6,893 bases of DNA, taken from positions 1 to 6,893 of the forward strand of contig CAZXCQ010000316.1 in NCBI GenBank assembly GCA_964639275.1. The letters run 5' to 3'. Positions 5,300 through 6,893 of the stretch are shown here, in pieces; position 1 is the stretch's first letter, and each line of letters starts with the position of its first letter. Origin of the DNA: CAZXCQ01 sp964639275 (GTDB lineage Bacteria > Desulfobacterota > DSM-4660 > Desulfatiglandales > Desulfatiglandaceae). A program made the position numbers and the translations under genes. The notes beneath the pieces were generated by a model that worked only from the letters and a program-made list of their open reading frames with translations, ran no database searches and was not told the DNA's origin.

Positions 5300-5329
5300 G
5301 CCCCCTATTGATTGGGGCGGAAGTCTTCC
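5300..5329 (+). promoter_or_regulatory. Two adjacent palindromes in the antiporter leader
   Basis: GCCCC (5300-5304) pairs with GGGGC (5314-5318) around a 9-base loop. It is followed at once by GGAAG-T-CTTCC (5319-5329). They end 48 bases before the antiporter start. They could be an operator or a leader RNA structure. No T-run directly follows, and no known riboswitch is recognised. Confidence 0.25.
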
Positions 5330-5377
5330 ACCTAACCCTTTTTGAGGCCCTCGCCCATAACAGAAGGCTGGTAGGTC

Positions 5378-6868
5378 ATGGAAGCCACCGTATCGATTCG
5401 ACCGCTCCTGGCAATACTTGTCTCCTTTTTCGGGACCCTTCTCATTATCGCCTCGCACAATAGGCCAAACCTCCGCGAGTTCTGGACATTTCTGATTTCC
5501 CTTGTCAAGTTTGGTATCGTCTGTTCCATGGTGCCCCTTGTCTTGAGTGGACACCAGATTGTCTACACCCTTATGGAGGTTCTTCCGGGCGTGGGTATTG
5601 CCTTCAGGGTGGATGCCCTGGGAATACTTTTTGCTATTGTTGCATCCTCTCTGTGGATCGTCACATCCATATATTCTATCGGATATATGCGTTCGTTGAA
5701 GGAGCATTCCCAAACCCGCTATTTTTCTTTCTTTGCCCTTTCGCTTTCTTCTGCCATGGGGGTGGCCTTTGCAGCAAATCTTCTCACCATGTACCTCTTC
5801 TACGAAATGCTGTCCCTGTCCACTTACTCCCTTGTGACTCATCATCAGGATGGAGAGGCCCGCTTTGGCGGGAGAAAATATCTCACCTATCTAATGGGCA
5901 CCTCAATAGGACTGCTCCTCCCGGCCATCATACTGACCTACACCCTTACGGGCACTTTAGACTTCTCGAGCCGCGGTATTCTGACCGGAACGGGTTCGCG
6001 CGCATTGCTCACAGTCATGTTCTGGCTGTTTCTGTTGGGCATTGGCAAGGCCGCTGTCATGCCCGTTCATTCGTGGTTGCCCTCGGCCATGGTGGCACCC
6101 ACCCCGGTGAGTGCCCTGCTCCATGCGGTGGCGGTGGTAAAGGCCGGGGTCTTTTGCGTGTTGCGGATCATATTTGACGTTTATGGTGTCGCGCTAATGC
6201 ATGATCTCCACCTGGGGATTATGGTCGCCTATTTTGTCTCTTTTACCATTATTGTGGGGTCGCTATTTGCGCTGGCTCAGGACAATCTAAAGGCGAGGCT
6301 TGCCTATTCCACTGTTGCTCAACTTTCCTATATCGTATTGGGGGCAGCATTGCTTTCCCCTGATGGGATGATTGGGGGTATCATTCATATCGCTATGCAC
6401 GGCTTCGGAAAGATCACCCTCTTTTTTTGTGCAGGCGCGATCCTTGTGGCCACGGGAAAGAAAAATGTCAGCGAGATGAAGGGGCTGGGGAAAAAGATGC
6501 CCGTGACCATGATGGCCTTTTTTATCGGGTCTTTGAGCATCATCGGTCTTCCGCCTTTGGGCGGATTCATTAGCAAGTGGAATCTCGTTTTGGGGTCTCT
6601 TCAAGCCGGGCAACTACCCATTTTGGTGGTGATCTTGACCAGTTCGCTGCTAAACGCTGCATATTTCTTACCCATTGTGTATCAAGGTTTTTTCGGAGAG
6701 GCCAATCCCGATGAGAGTTCTTCTGAGGGGGGGAGAATAGAGAAGGCCCCATTTTTGGTTGTGGCTCCCCTTGTGTTTGCGGCATTATGCTCTATTGCCC
6801 TGTTTTTTTTCCCTGAGCCCTTTCTTAGACTGGCCCGTATGGCGGTAAGAACCATGATAGGAGGGTAA
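5378..6868 (+). CDS. Proton-antiporter membrane subunit, MrpD / NuoL-M-N family
   Basis: The 496-residue, very hydrophobic product has about 14 predicted membrane helices, the number usual for NuoL/M/N and MrpA/D proteins. These conduct protons or Na+ in complex I, Mrp antiporters and membrane-bound hydrogenases or formate-hydrogen lyases. The charged channel residues are present: E143 in LFYEMLSLS (helix 5), K224 in GIGKAAVMPVHSWLP (helix 7), K255 in LLHAVAVVKAGVF (helix 8) and K345 in HIAMHGFGKITLFF (helix 11/12). The segment VHSWLPSAMVAPTPVSALLH is the family signature. An in-frame TAG at 5372-5374 makes ATG 5378 the earliest possible start; its ribosome site (GGTAGG, 5370-5375) is weak and close. 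The following gene starts 3 bases after the stop, so this is the start of an operon for a multi-subunit complex. Which complex it is (Mrp, hydrogenase-4-like or Nuo-like) cannot be fixed without the next genes. MrpD-like is my best guess. Confidence 0.88.
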   Translation: MEATVSIRPLLAILVSFFGTLLIIASHNRPNLREFWTFLISLVKFGIVCSMVPLVLSGHQIVYTLMEVLPGVGIAFRVDALGILFAIVASSLWIVTSIYSIGYMRSLKEHSQTRYFSFFALSLSSAMGVAFAANLLTMYLFYEMLSLSTYSLVTHHQDGEARFGGRKYLTYLMGTSIGLLLPAIILTYTLTGTLDFSSRGILTGTGSRALLTVMFWLFLLGIGKAAVMPVHSWLPSAMVAPTPVSALLHAVAVVKAGVFCVLRIIFDVYGVALMHDLHLGIMVAYFVSFTIIVGSLFALAQDNLKARLAYSTVAQLSYIVLGAALLSPDGMIGGIIHIAMHGFGKITLFFCAGAILVATGKKNVSEMKGLGKKMPVTMMAFFIGSLSIIGLPPLGGFISKWNLVLGSLQAGQLPILVVILTSSLLNAAYFLPIVYQGFFGEANPDESSSEGGRIEKAPFLVVAPLVFAALCSIALFFFPEPFLRLARMAVRTMIGG

Positions 6869-6871
6869 ACC

Positions 6872-6893
6872 ATGAATGAGGAAAGAAGAGTAC
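6872..6893 (+). CDS. Start of the next operon gene, truncated by the window edge
   Basis: ATG at 6872 is preceded by a strong ribosome site AGGAGGG (6859-6865) that lies inside the last codons of the antiporter gene. Seven codons (MNEERRV) are visible. The tight spacing marks it as co-transcribed, probably another subunit of the same membrane complex, but the sequence is too short to identify. Confidence 0.6.

Larger units (their letters stand above)
4809..5377. other. Non-coding region between dnaA and the antiporter operon
   Basis: These 569 bases contain no gene I can support. The plus frame from 5239 has no ribosome site and no recognisable product. The stretch holds a short inverted repeat at 4909-4930, the nested repeat element at 4963-5133, and a leader with two adjacent palindromes just before the antiporter gene. 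No clear terminator with a T-run follows dnaA. Confidence 0.6.

Noticed and set aside
5239..5463. 74-residue plus-strand frame overlapping the antiporter start
   Set aside because: No ribosome site, no recognisable protein, and it overlaps the well-supported antiporter gene by 86 bases in another frame.
1..6893. CRISPR array, tRNA or rRNA genes, insertion sequence transposase
   Set aside because: No regularly spaced direct repeats, no cloverleaf or TTCGA-type arm in a fitting context, and no transposase-like frame were seen on either strand.

Overview
The window reads as chromosomal DNA from an anaerobic Desulfobacterota (former Deltaproteobacteria) lineage, probably a sulfate reducer or syntroph. 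This rests on the lineage-style DnaA (LSxTGxGKSHLSxAVG ATPase loop), an oxygen-sensitive 4-hydroxybutyryl-CoA dehydratase-type enzyme, an Mrp/Nuo-type ion-pumping subunit, and a nested GTCATTCCGG repeat of a kind common in these genomes. No organism name can be given from sequence alone.

Layout: 1-199 (minus) is the N-terminal part of an AMP-forming acyl-CoA ligase that runs off the left edge. A non-coding divergent region of about 430 bp follows. At 630-1340 (plus) lies a secreted DUF1573-type protein whose frame is crossed by one TGA at 858-860. That TGA replaces the first Cys of the family's conserved CGC motif (giving S-U-G-C) and is followed by a SECIS-like hairpin, so I read the gene as a 236-residue selenoprotein, not a pseudogene. 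This is the main discovery in the window. Convergent to it, at 1356-2813 (minus), is a complete AbfD-like dehydratase with all of its [4Fe-4S] ligands.

At 2814-3458 is an AT-rich, palindrome-rich non-coding region between the divergent abfD-like gene and dnaA (3459-4808, plus). It is a candidate replication-origin or dnaA-control region. Downstream of dnaA there is no dnaN. Instead there is about 570 bp of non-coding DNA carrying a nested inverted-repeat element (4963-5133), then a 14-helix proton-antiporter subunit (5378-6868) and the first codons of the next gene (6872 onward) in the same operon.

The acyl-CoA ligase and the dehydratase both fit anaerobic acyl-CoA metabolism, and the antiporter fits an ion-pumping membrane complex. 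The selenoprotein is predicted to be exported and to act through a Sec/Cys pair. The genes do not form one evident pathway. The ligase, selenoprotein, dehydratase, dnaA and antiporter look like separate transcription units, apart from the antiporter operon.
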